DNA of 64,000 bases. It comes from Rhizophlyctis rosea. Lineage: Eukaryota > Chytridiomycota > Chytridiomycetes > Rhizophlyctidales > Rhizophlyctidaceae. Under the pieces are notes generated by a model. The model had not been told where the DNA came from. It saw only the letters and a program-made list of their open reading frames with translations, and did not search any database. This document shows, in pieces, positions 1 to 9,875 of the stretch (position 1 is its first letter; each line of letters opens with the position of its first letter). Where the stretch lies: assembly GCA_027596075.1 (NCBI GenBank), contig JADGJC010000024.1:76892-140891 (forward strand), given 5' to 3'. The position numbers and the translations under genes were made by a program.

Positions 1-302
1 AAAAGAAGAGAGACTATCTTCAACAAATTCAGAGGACACACAGTGCGCTGAGAGTGCTAAATGAGGTGTAATGACATTTACAGGACATATTGGTACGCAT
101 GTTACTTCCAAAGTCTTGACTGCCGGTCATCAACATTACAGTCTTCTACTCCACCCATCACATCAAACAACTTCCAATTCAATAGTCCACTATCAAGTCT
201 TCCCACAACATCCGTTCCATCCACGCAGAGCTCTCAGCAATATCCTTGGACGTGGTTTCAACTGCATTCGAAATCTCCTATCCCTATCAAGTGAGACGAT
301 CG
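1..302. other. Left-edge non-coding stretch
   Basis: I see no supportable gene here. It is the 3' flank of the minus-strand gene ending at 303. The short open frames have no recognisable domain or codon pattern. Confidence 0.4.
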
Positions 303-971
303 CTAGAGGCAAGATGCAACCCAAAGCAGTAGGAACAGTGATGCGGCGCGTATTATGAGGCAGTTGAGGAATGCGCAGAGGGTTGTGTACAGGTTCGCAG
401 GGAGTAGGAGGAACGCAAGAAGTTCGAGGATGAGCAGGAGGAGCACGTGACATTCGATGAGTATGATGGTTTTGAGGTGGTCTACGTGAATGGTGTGGTA
501 AGATAGAATGATGAGTATGTGCGCATGCCACCTGTTTGCCACTACAGCAGCCATGTACTGACCTCTGAAGAATCTCTCAGTCCACCCCATCAGGAAACCA
601 GCGGCATACGCAGCAGTCCCAAACCATCCCGCCACCATCTTCCACCACCCGCCAAAGTAACCCCCATCACCCCCCACCGCACCATGATCATCATCCAAAT
701 CACTGTCATCCCTCCATTGCTCCACCGCCCATGTGTATGTCTCCGCGTTTTCCGGGTTTGGAGAGGTATGGCAGAGTATCGCGGTGTTGCTTGCGTCGTC
801 CCAGTCGTGCGGGTAGTTTGCGGTGTACCAGCTTGCAGATGATGCGGATAATGATGGGTAGCGGAGGAAAGGGACGAAAGTGGACGAGTCGGATGGTTCG
901 AAGATGGGGTCGAAGTCAAAGTCGTCATCGAAGTAGCCGTCGTAGAAGCCGTTGTCGAAGTCGTTGTCCAT
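303..971 (-). CDS. Hypothetical acidic protein with hydrophobic C-terminus (tandem paralogue A)
   Basis: I do not recognise this family. I read two exons on the minus strand, 971-563 and 481-303, with an 81-bp phase-1 intron (donor GTCAGT, acceptor CACGTAG). The intron length is a multiple of three, so the frame also stays open through it. The predicted protein is about 195 aa. It starts MDNDFDNGFYDG, has a very acidic, Asp/Tyr/Phe-rich N-terminal half, and ends in a strongly hydrophobic Leu-rich segment that could anchor it in a membrane. The gene at 2746-3597 is a paralogue: it has the same N-terminal pattern (MDNxF, DPIFxPSDS, a WDD motif, CHTxPNPE), a homologous intron acceptor position and a matching hydrophobic second exon. 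The tandem arrangement and shared exon structure support a real gene. Function is unknown; membrane anchoring is inferred. Confidence 0.6.
   Translation of the reverse strand: MDNDFDNGFYDGYFDDDFDFDPIFEPSDSSTFVPFLRYPSLSASSASWYTANYPHDWDDASNTAILCHTSPNPENAETYTWAVEQWRDDSDLDDDHGAVGGDGGYFGGWWKMVAGWFGTAAYAAGFLMGWTERFFRGQYMAAVVANRWHAHILIILSYHTIHVDHLKTIILIECHVLLLLILELLAFLLLPANLYTTLCAFLNCLIIRAASLFLLLWVASCL
525..572 (-). repeat. Inverted-repeat arm overlapping the exon 1/intron 1 junction of paralogue A
   Basis: Read on the minus strand, this stretch contains TTCTTCAGAGGTCAGTACATG and resembles the plus-strand stretch at about 1022-1070, which has TTCTTCAGACGTCAATATATG, with roughly one mismatch in six. 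The arms lie about 450 bp apart in opposite orientation. Confidence 0.55.
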
Positions 972-1021
972 CGTGTGCGGAGAACCTTTGTATGAATATC
1001 GAGGGCTGTATGGGTGGACTA

Positions 1022-1070
1022 CAATCTAGGTTCTTCAGACGTCAATATATGGCTGCCTTAGTAGCGCAGG
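1022..1070 (+). repeat. Inverted relic of the paralogue exon/intron junction
   Basis: This plus-strand stretch matches the minus-strand junction at 525-572, including the sequence that acts there as splice donor. It looks like the remains of a third, inverted copy of the gene family or of a local inverted duplication. No open frame of useful length surrounds it. Confidence 0.5.
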
Positions 1071-1158
1071 AAGTTGGTGGTTTTAGTGTCAAGGTTGGGC
1101 ACACTGTTTGATGAAACTGATTGATTGTGTCAAGTGAGCAGCTGCGGAAAGTGTGTTG

Positions 1159-1184
1159 CGTCAAGTGGCACTGCACGGTGGCAC
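1159..1184 (-). promoter_or_regulatory. Conserved 26-bp upstream motif of paralogue A
   Basis: On the plus strand the motif is CGTCAAGTGGC-R-CTGC-R-C-R-GTGGCAC. The same 26 bp, differing at three purines, occurs at 3754-3779 upstream of paralogue B. The copies lie about 188 and 157 bp upstream of the respective start codons. A shared regulatory site is inferred; common ancestry of the promoters alone could also explain it. Confidence 0.45.
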
Positions 1185-2745
1185 GGTAAAGTGCGGCTTA
1201 GACAGTGGCACAATGGTGTTGCTTTTGCACAGGGGGGTTTCGGTGGGGGGGGGATGATGATCCTCTGGCATTTGTTTGCGTCATTAGCGAGGTAGTAGAA
1301 CAAAGAAATGAAGTGATGATATTGAAGCACCACAGTGTGTCATGTCGTTCTTGAGGAGGAGCTGTGAACCTGCTGTCCTGCACCGCTTGCCCGATTGCCT
1401 CTTTTTCCGCACCATGATTTTGCCAACCGTTCGATTGCATATCAAAGCTTCAAAGAAAGGTGAAAAAAAGGGAGAAAGATGTCGAACGCAGCAGATGCTG
1501 ATAATTTGCATCCAAAACATCTCACACTTAGATGGACGTTTGCATTCGTCACACCAATATTGCTTGTCCAAATCAAGCTCGACCAGAGCGCCCGTTGGTT
1601 CAAAAAGGAGGGAGTGCCTATCTATGCGCATTCGACATTTGAGTCCATACCTCGAATGCCTGAAAACAACCTACCTAGTATGATCGTGCTTTCGACCACG
1701 TTCAATACTTCAAATCACTTGGCAAACATCAGTATTTGTTGAAAAAACGATACAGGTGATGTCACCTTAGGGCACCGTGACTGCTACCAACTTTCAAGAC
1801 GAGTTTCATTCACACCGGATTAAAACCTCAAACCGTGCCCAAATATGCTTTCGATTGCATGCATCTTCACTAGTGACGCATCAAAGTGAAGAAGGACATG
1901 ACCGAAAAACAGAAGTCAGGCGTACACCATACATTCGAACAGCAATGGGAATAAACATGCGGGGCAAGCCGCTGACATTTGCCCGAATGGAATTGGCATT
2001 CTGCGCTCCCTTTTGCACACTTAGCAGTCCGTCATGCAAACGTATGCAAGCAACTATCCATCACCTCGATGCAAAAAGGAAGCACAAAGGGGGATCCAAC
2101 ACTTGCCGACAGTGCGGTCTGGCACACTTTCGATGCTTTAGATGGGCAGAAAGCATTCCAGTGGTTAGGTTTCAGATATGTTGATACTCCTGATAGTCCT
2201 TATCCAGAAGCGCTTAATGCTCAATCATCGTCAATATCCTTAAATAATGCAATAGTTCTACTGTTGATACTCAAATCTCGGTGGCATGTCCCAATTGGTG
2301 TTAGTGAGCGACTGATTGGGAAAAATTTGATGGGGGATGAGTTGGTAAAGGGACTCTTGCGGATTTGCTGGAAGCACTCACAGTCGAACGGGCTTGGCAA
2401 GAATTTCAGGCGTCAGCTACATTGTGCAATGCATGCAGCTGTATATGGAAGATCTCGGGGTAAGAGGTCATTTGATCGGGAATGGACAGTAAAAAGAAAT
2501 GCGATACGTGTCGCCGGCCCGTGAATGTTGCCGAGATAGCGGACACTGTTCGTTGTTCAAGATCCGCGTCATCTCACCAGCGGCGCGCAATTAGTGAGAG
2601 AAACTGGCAGCAGCATTCCACAGCTTGAGTTTTGGTATCCAGAATGCCCTATGTATTCATTCAAAGGATCCAAAGTCCGGCACTCTGCAACGACATCCGC
2701 ATCACACGCTCCAACCCACTCAATCCCCACTCTCAAATCCTACCA

Positions 2746-3597
2746 TTAATCCTCCAATTCACCATAAGTCCTCCGAGCCCCTCTAATATCCTCCAGCGTA
2801 ACATCAACAGCACTCCAAAACCCTTTCTCCCCATCCAACGCATATCGGCAAAGAATCGCAACGGGGGTGACAACAGCCATGAAGACAATGTTATACAGCA
2901 TGTCGTATCCGGCTTCCACGTCGTCTTGCGCGTGAGCGAGCAGTCTGGTGAGAATGAAGCAAGCGAAGCGAAGTGGTGGACGAAGGAGGGACGCGAAGAG
3001 TGAGAAGACGAGTGATGTGGCGGTTTTAAGGAATGCGTAGATGGTCTTGTATGGAGTGGCGGGAAGGAGGAAGGAGATAATGACGAGGAGGAGGAGGAGG
3101 AGGATGGATTTGATGTGTTCTGTTGCAGGGAGTGGTCAATGTTAGAAACAAGTCTGCAAAAATCTCAGCAGCTTCGAGTAATGAACGACCCACTACTCTT
3201 TGTACCCACTTTTGGCATACCCCTGCATCTCACCAACAATGGAAGCAGTATCATCAAAGTCTTCCATCACAATCGCTTGCAAAACTACATCATCTTCATC
3301 ACCGCCCATGTCCTCCTCACCATCCAAGTCGTCGAACATCGGCCAGGGCCCAGTTAGTTCCACCTCCCATGTGTATGTGTCCTTGTGTTCAGGGTTTGGA
3401 AGGGTATGACAGTGTACGAAAGCGTTACTCTCATCATCCCAGTCAAGCGGTTCGTTATTGAGGGTTGTGGTATACCAGTCTGTAATCGGTGAGGATGATG
3501 GATAGGGTAGGAGAGGGATGACCGCGGTGGAGTCGGATGGTCTGAAGATGGGGTCGTACCAGAAGTCTTCATCGTCCTCGAAGAACTCGTTGTCCAT
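2746..3597 (-). CDS. Hypothetical acidic protein with hydrophobic second exon (tandem paralogue B)
   Basis: Paralogue of the gene at 303-971. Exon 1 is about 3597-3210 and exon 2 is 3119-2746, with stop TAA at 2746-2748. The acceptor CAACAG before 3119 lines up with that of paralogue A. The donor is less certain; a phase-1 donor GTGGGT at about 3209 fits the frame. An ATG 9 bp upstream (3606) is possible, but MDNEF at 3597 matches the paralogue start. Exon 1 is acidic (DPIFRPSDS, WDDES, CHTLPNPEH). Exon 2 opens with a run of Leu/Val/Ile and is longer than in A, continuing for over 120 residues of alternating hydrophobic and basic stretches, probably two or three membrane passes. Function is unknown. 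The pair gives mutual support that both are genes. Confidence 0.6.
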
Positions 3598-4061
3598 GGC
3601 GTGCAAAGAACGTCTGTCTAGTGACTAGAAATTGGTTGATTGGGCTGGTGCTGATGGAAGCTGGTGTGTGCAGCGCAGGAGGGGGATGGTATCTTGCGGG
3701 GGGTCAGCGCACCCCGAGTGTGAACTGCGTGAAAGTGATGTTGTTCGCAACCACGTCAAGTGGCGCTGCGCAGTGGCACAGCGTGCTGTGGCTTGTTTAG
3801 TGGCATAGTCATGTTGCCGACAACGCGCGGGTCTCTTAGCGAAAGGTCTCAGGGTCATCGTCCGACTGATGGACACCGTCAGAATATCGTGTGGCCCGCA
3901 AGGCAACACGCCAGGTCCGGGTTTCACCTCGCTTATGGGCTGTTTCGTTCGCTCCCCATATCCGGAGGTGGCAATTCCATCTAAATCCATATTAGAACGA
4001 AGCAGAGCGAGACACCGTCATTGCAGCAGTTCCACATCAAAGGAACACAGGCTAGGGAAAC
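3598..4061. other. Intergenic, divergent promoter region
   Basis: Lies between the start of paralogue B (minus) and the start of the NACHT gene (plus), so it probably holds both promoters. It contains the second copy of the conserved motif at 3754-3779. No gene seen. Confidence 0.45.
3754..3779 (-). promoter_or_regulatory. Conserved 26-bp upstream motif of paralogue B
   Basis: Second copy of the motif described at 1159-1184, about 157 bp upstream of the paralogue B start. A looser GTGGC-containing stretch follows in both copies, so the similarity continues for about 50 bp. Confidence 0.45.
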
Positions 4062-7000
4062 ATGGGCTGCGGTAGCTCAAAACATAATGAGAAGGATGTG
4101 GTCGCTCCATCCCCATTAGAGGCTGTGGTAGCAACAATAGACACATCCAGGGCGGTAAGTCCCAGGGATCCGAGCAGTAAGTCCGAATATTGAGTTGGTT
4201 GGACCAATTTTCTATGAATGCTGATTGAACCGCATTCAGTGAGCGCACTATTGGCCCCTCCGACTGAGGATGTTATAGCGGCGGAAGAGGACCTTTACAC
4301 CACAGAGCAAAGTGTGAACGATAGCATAACGCCCAAAGCATCAGAAATTGACGACACACCTCCTATCGGCTACCGTGACGACGATGTTCCCGCCTTACCT
4401 GACGCACCATCCCCTTTAGCATCCACACCTCCGCCTAAACCTCCACGCAAGAACTCTCAAAACTCTCAGCTCTCCTCAAAAGTACAAACCACGTCAACAC
4501 CCGTGACCGTTATTCCCGACAAGATTAAACCCCCCACCGAAACCCGTCCCTCAGGCAAGAAGGGATTTTTCACCGAACATAGGAGAACCAAGTCAAGACG
4601 CGGGCACAGCAGGAGTCAAAGTGGGGTTATGATTGGTGCAAGTAACGGCAGTATCAACCTCGCAGAGGACGAGGAGGAAGAAGATGGTGAGGAAGATGCG
4701 ATTGATAGCTTCATACTGGAGGCGTTGAGTGTGAAGGATCCACCTATTGCACGGGTGTTCGTTTCTACCGGAGCTGATTTGGAGGTGAGAGGTACACGAG
4801 ATGAAAGGAATTGCGGATTCTTACTAATGGAATAATGCATCTCGTATCATTGCGCAGGCAGAGAGAAAGGCCATAATGGAAAGGGTCGTGCCAAAACTGG
4901 AGGCTGCTGGAAGGAAGGTTGGAGTGATGGTTACGGTCGTCGATATGAGGTGTGAGAATCGGCCATGATGTCAATTTGAGTTCATAAACGCTTGATCCTG
5001 CCTCCATGATGATACCCAACAACGACCTTTTTATCAATGTAGAATACAGCCGCCACTAACGCCATCAAGTCCAACAACCCTCCTAACCACCTTGCGCGAG
5101 ATATCTCAGTCAACATTCTTCATCGGCATCATTGGCGAATCGTACGGCTGGATACCAGATTTGAACGACGCACGACAGGTACATCCCAAGACCAAAACGG
5201 AATATCCAGCGGTGAAGGAGTGGGCGCAAAAAGGGATTGGATTGCAGGAAATGGAGATTGAAATGGCGGGACGGGAGGAACGGGCGGGTGGAAGACCTTT
5301 CGTGTACATCAAGGGGAGCGCGGAGGGAAAATCCACAGATGACCGATCCCCACCATTCAGTCAAGCAGATTTCACCTCGGTTGTAGACATGACGTTGGAT
5401 GAGAGGACTGATGATGTGGAACGAGTTCGAGCATGGACGGACCGGTTACAGTCTGATTCACGGTACACGACAAAGTCATACTACTCCATCGACGAACTCG
5501 TCAAACGGATCATCAAAGACGTTGCGCATAGTTTGTCAACGACTTTTGCGGAACGGGCAAAAAGGGGACGATATAACGAAGAAGCCGCGCAACAGTGGGC
5601 TTTCGTGAATGCTAGACGGGACGTGGTGTGGACGGAAGGAATGGGATTGGTGAAAGATGTTATTGACGGGGCGGTGGGAAGGACGCATGATGAGGATGGG
5701 GTTGCCTTACCTGGTCGGGGAGTAATCGTCACAGGTCCACCTGGAAGAGGAAAAAGTACGCTATTAGCAAATTGGGTCCTACAATGCACCACCTCACAAC
5801 AATCACAACCCACAACCGACCCACGACCCCCACCCCTAATCCTCCCCCACTTCATCTCCGCGTCCACCCTCTCCCGCGACCCAATCCACACCCTCCGCAC
5901 CCTCTCCCGCGCCCTCGCAACCCACTTCCCTACCCACGACCCCTCCACCTTCCTCTCCCTCCCCTCTTCCGACCCCGCCCAACTATTCTCCTCCTTCGCC
6001 CAATCGCTCACCCAGTCCTCCTCCCTCTCCTACCGGCAAATCATAATCCTCCTAGACGGCGCCGACGACTTCCTAGACGTCGACGGGGCGCACGAACTGG
6101 ATTTCCTGCCACATCCCTTACCGGAGAATATTGTCGTGGTATTATCGGCTGATGGAGAGAGTTTACCCGTTGCGCAGGGGATGGATAGGGGGTGGGATGT
6201 TGTTCCGTTGAATGGGTGTTTAGAGGATGAGAGGAGGAATGTGTTGAAGCGTGTCGCGCGGAGGGTGGGTGTAGATATCGACGAGGAAATTGTGGATTTA
6301 GTGTGTGGCGATGAATTGAGCGAGGACCCGATGTACATTGAGTGGGTTGTGTATTTTGTTAAGGCGTGGAGGGGGAGGGATGAGAAAGGGGGGGAATTCG
6401 AGCGGGAGAAGGGTGAAGAAACATCAGAGTCGAAAAGCGAAGAAGCAGAGAAAGAAGAAGTTTTAACGCATATAAGAACAATGCTAGAAGGCGGAATACC
6501 AAACCTAATAACCACCGTCCTCCGAACATACGAAGACCGATTCTCCACCCTCACCCTACCGGAATTCTCATCCCTCTGCTCCAACTACAACATCACATTC
6601 CCAATCGACACCGACGACTGCCGTTCCTCCACCACCACCACAACAACCACACCCACCAAATTCAACTCACCCTCACCCCAAACCACACCAAACCCCCTCC
6701 CCCCCCTCCTCTCCCTCCTCCACACATTCACATTCGCCGGCACCATCCCCCTCCTCACAAACCTCCTCTCCCCCCACTTCCCATCCCACCTCCTCCCCCT
6801 CATCCACTCCCTCTCCCCCGGTCCCATATCCACTGCCTCGGGACTTCTCTCATTCTCCCACGAACTCGTCCGCGAAGCTGTGGAAGTTCGGTACTTACAG
6901 GACAGAGGGAGGAGAGAGAGGTTGGCGCAACTGGTTAGTGAGTGGCTTATGGGGGAGTGTTTGAGGAGAAAGGAGAGAGGGGAATGGGTGAGGGAGGAGG

Positions 7001-7086
7001 AAGTCAGGATGGTTGTTGAGGGGTTTAGGGTTTGTGGGAGGGAGGGAGTAGGGGAAGAGTTTTTGGGGGTTTTGGATGGTGAATGA
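4062..7086 (+). CDS. DUF4062-NACHT (STAND-class) ATPase with lipidation-type N-terminus, nephrocystin-3/TEP1-like
   Basis: Four exons, 4062-4176, 4240-4784, 4858-4949 and 5070-7086, join in frame to 922 aa. The start MGCGSS is a textbook N-myristoylation plus palmitoylation signal (Gly2, Cys3), suggesting membrane or ciliary targeting. After a disordered Ser/Pro-rich stretch, a DUF4062-type domain (about residues 205-285) reads RVFVSTGADLEAERKAIMERV across the exon 2/3 junction and ends FFIGIIGESYGWIPD. A NACHT/AAA-type NTPase follows: Walker A GPPGRGKS near residue 472 and Walker B IIILLDGADD near 575. The C-terminal third is probably helical and winged-helix. DUF4062-NTPase proteins include nephrocystin-3 and telomerase protein 1. 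NPHP3 is myristoylated, but the TPR or WD40 repeats of those proteins are absent here. Exon 4 switches strongly in codon use (C-ending runs against G-rich runs), seen elsewhere in the window. Function in signalling or cilia is inferred. Confidence 0.82.
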
Positions 7087-7640
7087 AACTGGGTGGTGTT
7101 TTTTGCTTGATGTTTTTTGATGAGTTGGTGAATTGAAACGGTGTGGTGCACCCGTGATGTTTTCGGGGTCAAGCGAATAAGATGCTGGTGGAGATTACAC
7201 GATTGCTTTGCTTGACAGAATTGAAAGACCAAGAACAACCCGTGAGCGTGGTCAAGAACTTGTGAATGATCTTCCGATAATTGACGTTTCCAGTCATGCA
7301 AATGGGGTCTGATGCATGATGCAAAAATCATTGCGACAAGCGGTGCTCCAAAGAAGAAAATGCTTGCATCTCATACCATGCCAGCATGGGCGCCTGAATG
7401 AAACTGACAACAACTTTTGAAATGCCCAGCGAATGCTGGCTTAACGACGGCCTCCAACGATAGAAAGCAGCCGGCATTATCAGGAAAGTCAAAAGCAACA
7501 TAACTAGCAACTTGTTTTGGAGCTTATTCTAGATCTAGTACAACACATACATCTACTTGTACTATATCTAGAGTAACATCGGCTGCAGACCAGTGTCTTG
7601 GTATCAGCTACTGTTGCCACTACCCTTGGTGCTACTATCT
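7087..7640. other. Convergent intergenic region
   Basis: Lies between the 3' ends of the NACHT gene (plus) and the GH26 gene (minus). No gene seen. A short palindromic tract TCTAGATCTAG lies near 7530. Confidence 0.4.
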
Positions 7641-9875
7641 TTACAAACATTGAGAGTACCAGGTGTTTTGACTCTTGCATGACCCAGCAGAACAACAAGT
7701 CGCACCAGCCCATCTGTTTGCGATCAACGGTAACTCAAAAGCGTTTGGAGAAAGAAAAACTGATGATGAATGCCAAATAACTCACCCTTGACCGCCACAT
7801 TGCGCGTACATAGGCGAACATGCTCCCTGGGAGCCGCCAGTGGAAGAGGTGGTAGTGGTGCGGGTAGTGGAGGTGGTAGACCCAGAGCAGTTGTTGCAAG
7901 ACTTCAGGCAGAAGCCTTGCATGAAAGCTTCTCCGCGCTTGCCCCAAGACGCTTGCTGAGCACAAGTGTAGTTGTTGTCAGGGGCGATGTCAGTGCAGGA
8001 GGTTGTGCCAGTTGGAGAGGGTTGCGAGGAAGAGGTCGTGGTGACACGGGAAGTGGTAGTAACAACAGACGTAGTCGTGGTGGTGGTGGTTACCTTGGTC
8101 GTGGTACCGGGCGGGCAGGTACCGCAAGAGTTTTGGCAGTAGCCGGCCATCCAAGTTTCGCCGCACTTACCCCAAGCGACATGTTGGGCACAGCAGGGGC
8201 TCCTTACAGCGTATAGTAATAGAAGCGTTATAACAGTAATAGATGTTATAGCAATAGATCGTCCAATCCGCCGATTCGGAACCCAGTGCGCCCCTCTCCT
8301 GCATTTGGAAGCCTGCAGGGTCCACCGTGCAGCTCCGATCACCAAAAACAGACAATGCAAATGAAATTTCATTTATAGAACGCCCCTTTCCCCCATCCCT
8401 CCTCCGCTCGCGGACAATTTTGAATATGAAAACAGGAACAGTGTTCACGTTTTGAAGCCTTTGAAGAGAATGACCTCATAATACTCCAACCACCAATATG
8501 CAAAGTGTAGTTTGTCTGGTTCTGCCAGTACCGGCATCCTGCATGTCGGTCAGTAATAGATCTTGCAATAAATGGGTAATAGAAAGCGTAATAGATGGGT
8601 TATAACCCAAAGTATTCACACTGAGGAGCCCCTCACAGCTGTAGGTGCTGTCCGGAGCGATGTCGGCGCAGCCGGTGACAGGCCCGCCACCGGAACCACC
8701 GCCGGTCTTCCAGCCTTGGATCTCATCGAGGGTGAGGATGTACGACTCGGCGTAGAGTTGCTTGAGGAACGAGAGGGAGTTCTGCTGTCCATCATTGATG
8801 AACGAACCAGACCAAGCCATAATAAAAGACCAATCAGCATGAGCAGATTGCATCGCATTCCTATCAGGCAGTGCAACAGTTTCCGGAACCGCAACCATCT
8901 TCCAGTCACTAACGAGGTTAATCATCTGGTTGTACTTGCTGGTCTGCGCAGAGTGGTCGCCGGCCGAAGCGTAGATATCGATGGAGGAGAGATCGAGGTA
9001 CTTGTCACCGGGGTACCAGTCGGTCTTGCTAGGGTCCCAGATGTTGTGCACCCAAATGAGGTTGTTGATGCCGTGGTAATTCACCCAGCGGTCGTTTATT
9101 AGAGCGTAGAGCTGCTTGTAAGGACCGGAGCCCTTGGCGCCCCACCAGAACCAGGCACCGTCGGGTTCGTGCAGAGGACGCCAGAGGACGGGAACGTTCG
9201 CGGCTTGCAAGCTTGAACAAGGAGATTAGATCTATGTCATTAAAAAAGTTGCGGTTACAGCTACTCACCGCTTCCATTGAACAGCAATGGCGTCAAGGTC
9301 GCTCACGATAGCCTTATATTCGGCGGAGTTGGGGTTGTTCATGGCCTGACTGACGTCGAAAGACGTGGCTTCGGTGTAGAAACCCTTGTACCATGGTTCA
9401 CTGTTGCTGTTGTACAGGTGCATGGGCGCATTCCAATCTATTGCGATATGAGCAGATGGAGAAGAGGGATTGAAGATAAATGATATGAGTCGAAAATGAA
9501 GTAATATCGGATAGACGTCAATCTTCATCAATACGCAGGGACAGAAAACTTACGCCAAGCAACCTCAACAATACCGCCTTTGGCATCCCAGGCGATAGCA
9601 TCCTCAACACTGGTACACTTCGCACCATACGCAACACGACTGGGCGAGTAATCCATGAAATCGACAGCCAATATAGCAGGGTATCGGCCGGTCTGTTGGT
9701 AGACCCAGTTGGCATCGTTGACATCAGTCTGGCCGATCAAGGCGTGGTTGCCGTAATTCTTGTAGAGGTAGGAGTACAAAGCATTCGCGGCGGGCGTGGC
9801 ATTGGGATTGATGGGGTTCGGAGAGATGTTGTGAAAGGCGACAAAGGGCACAACCAGAACGGCGGTGGCCAGCAT
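7641..9875 (-). CDS. GH26 endo-beta-1,4-mannanase with ShK-like modules and CBM1, interrupted by an insertion
   Basis: Minus-strand exons: 9875-9554, 9437-9269, 9211-7786 (split by the insertion at 8195-8633) and 7713-7641. The N-terminus is a short hydrophobic signal peptide. The GH26 catalytic domain spans the first three exons: HALIGQTDV, VEVAWHWNAP (across intron 1), acid/base Glu in LWRPLHEPDG, and nucleophile Glu in VAVPETVALPD. Two Cys-rich modules of about 36 aa follow (C-x-DIAPD-x3-Y-[ST]-C ... WGK-[CR]-GE ... M-x-G-[YF]-C-x3-C-x2-C), separated by Thr/Ser-rich linkers. A complete fungal CBM1 then crosses the last intron (YAQCGGQG to NTWYSQCL). The second Cys module has Arg in place of its third Cys. 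As assembled, the insertion breaks module 1, and translation stops at about 8476, before the second module and CBM1. Secreted plant mannan degradation is established for the family; the effect of truncation is inferred. Confidence 0.9.
8195..8633. mobile_element. 439-bp non-autonomous DNA element (MITE-like) inserted in the GH26 gene
   Basis: Both ends begin with the inverted 10-mer AGGGGCTCCT, with looser inverted similarity for about 30 bp more (both reach GTTATAAC). The flanks carry a 6-bp direct repeat, CACAGC on the plus strand, at 8189-8194 and 8634-8639. Removing the element and one repeat restores the mannanase frame exactly: the codons for Tyr-Ser-Cys run into Ala-Gln-His-Val-Ala-Trp and rebuild the Cys module. 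TCTATTAC occurs several times near both ends on the minus strand. No transposase frame is present, so it would need an enzyme in trans. I could not assign a superfamily; a 6-bp target duplication excludes TA- and TTAA-specific families. I found no GT-AG pair that would splice it out in frame. Confidence 0.85.

Larger units (their letters stand above)
972..2745. other. Intergenic region between tandem paralogues
   Basis: No convincing gene. It holds the inverted copy of the paralogue-A splice junction at about 1022-1070, a conserved upstream motif at 1159-1184, and scattered open frames (for example 1979-2524, plus strand) without recognisable domains or splice structure. Confidence 0.5.

Noticed and set aside
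1979..2524. 181-codon plus-strand open frame between the paralogues
   Set aside because: No homology pattern or splice signals; amino-acid composition looks random.
8195..8633. Reading the mannanase insertion as an intron or introner element
   Set aside because: A GTGAGG donor exists at the left junction, but no AG at the right end gives the correct phase; all tested pairs leave the Cys module out of frame.
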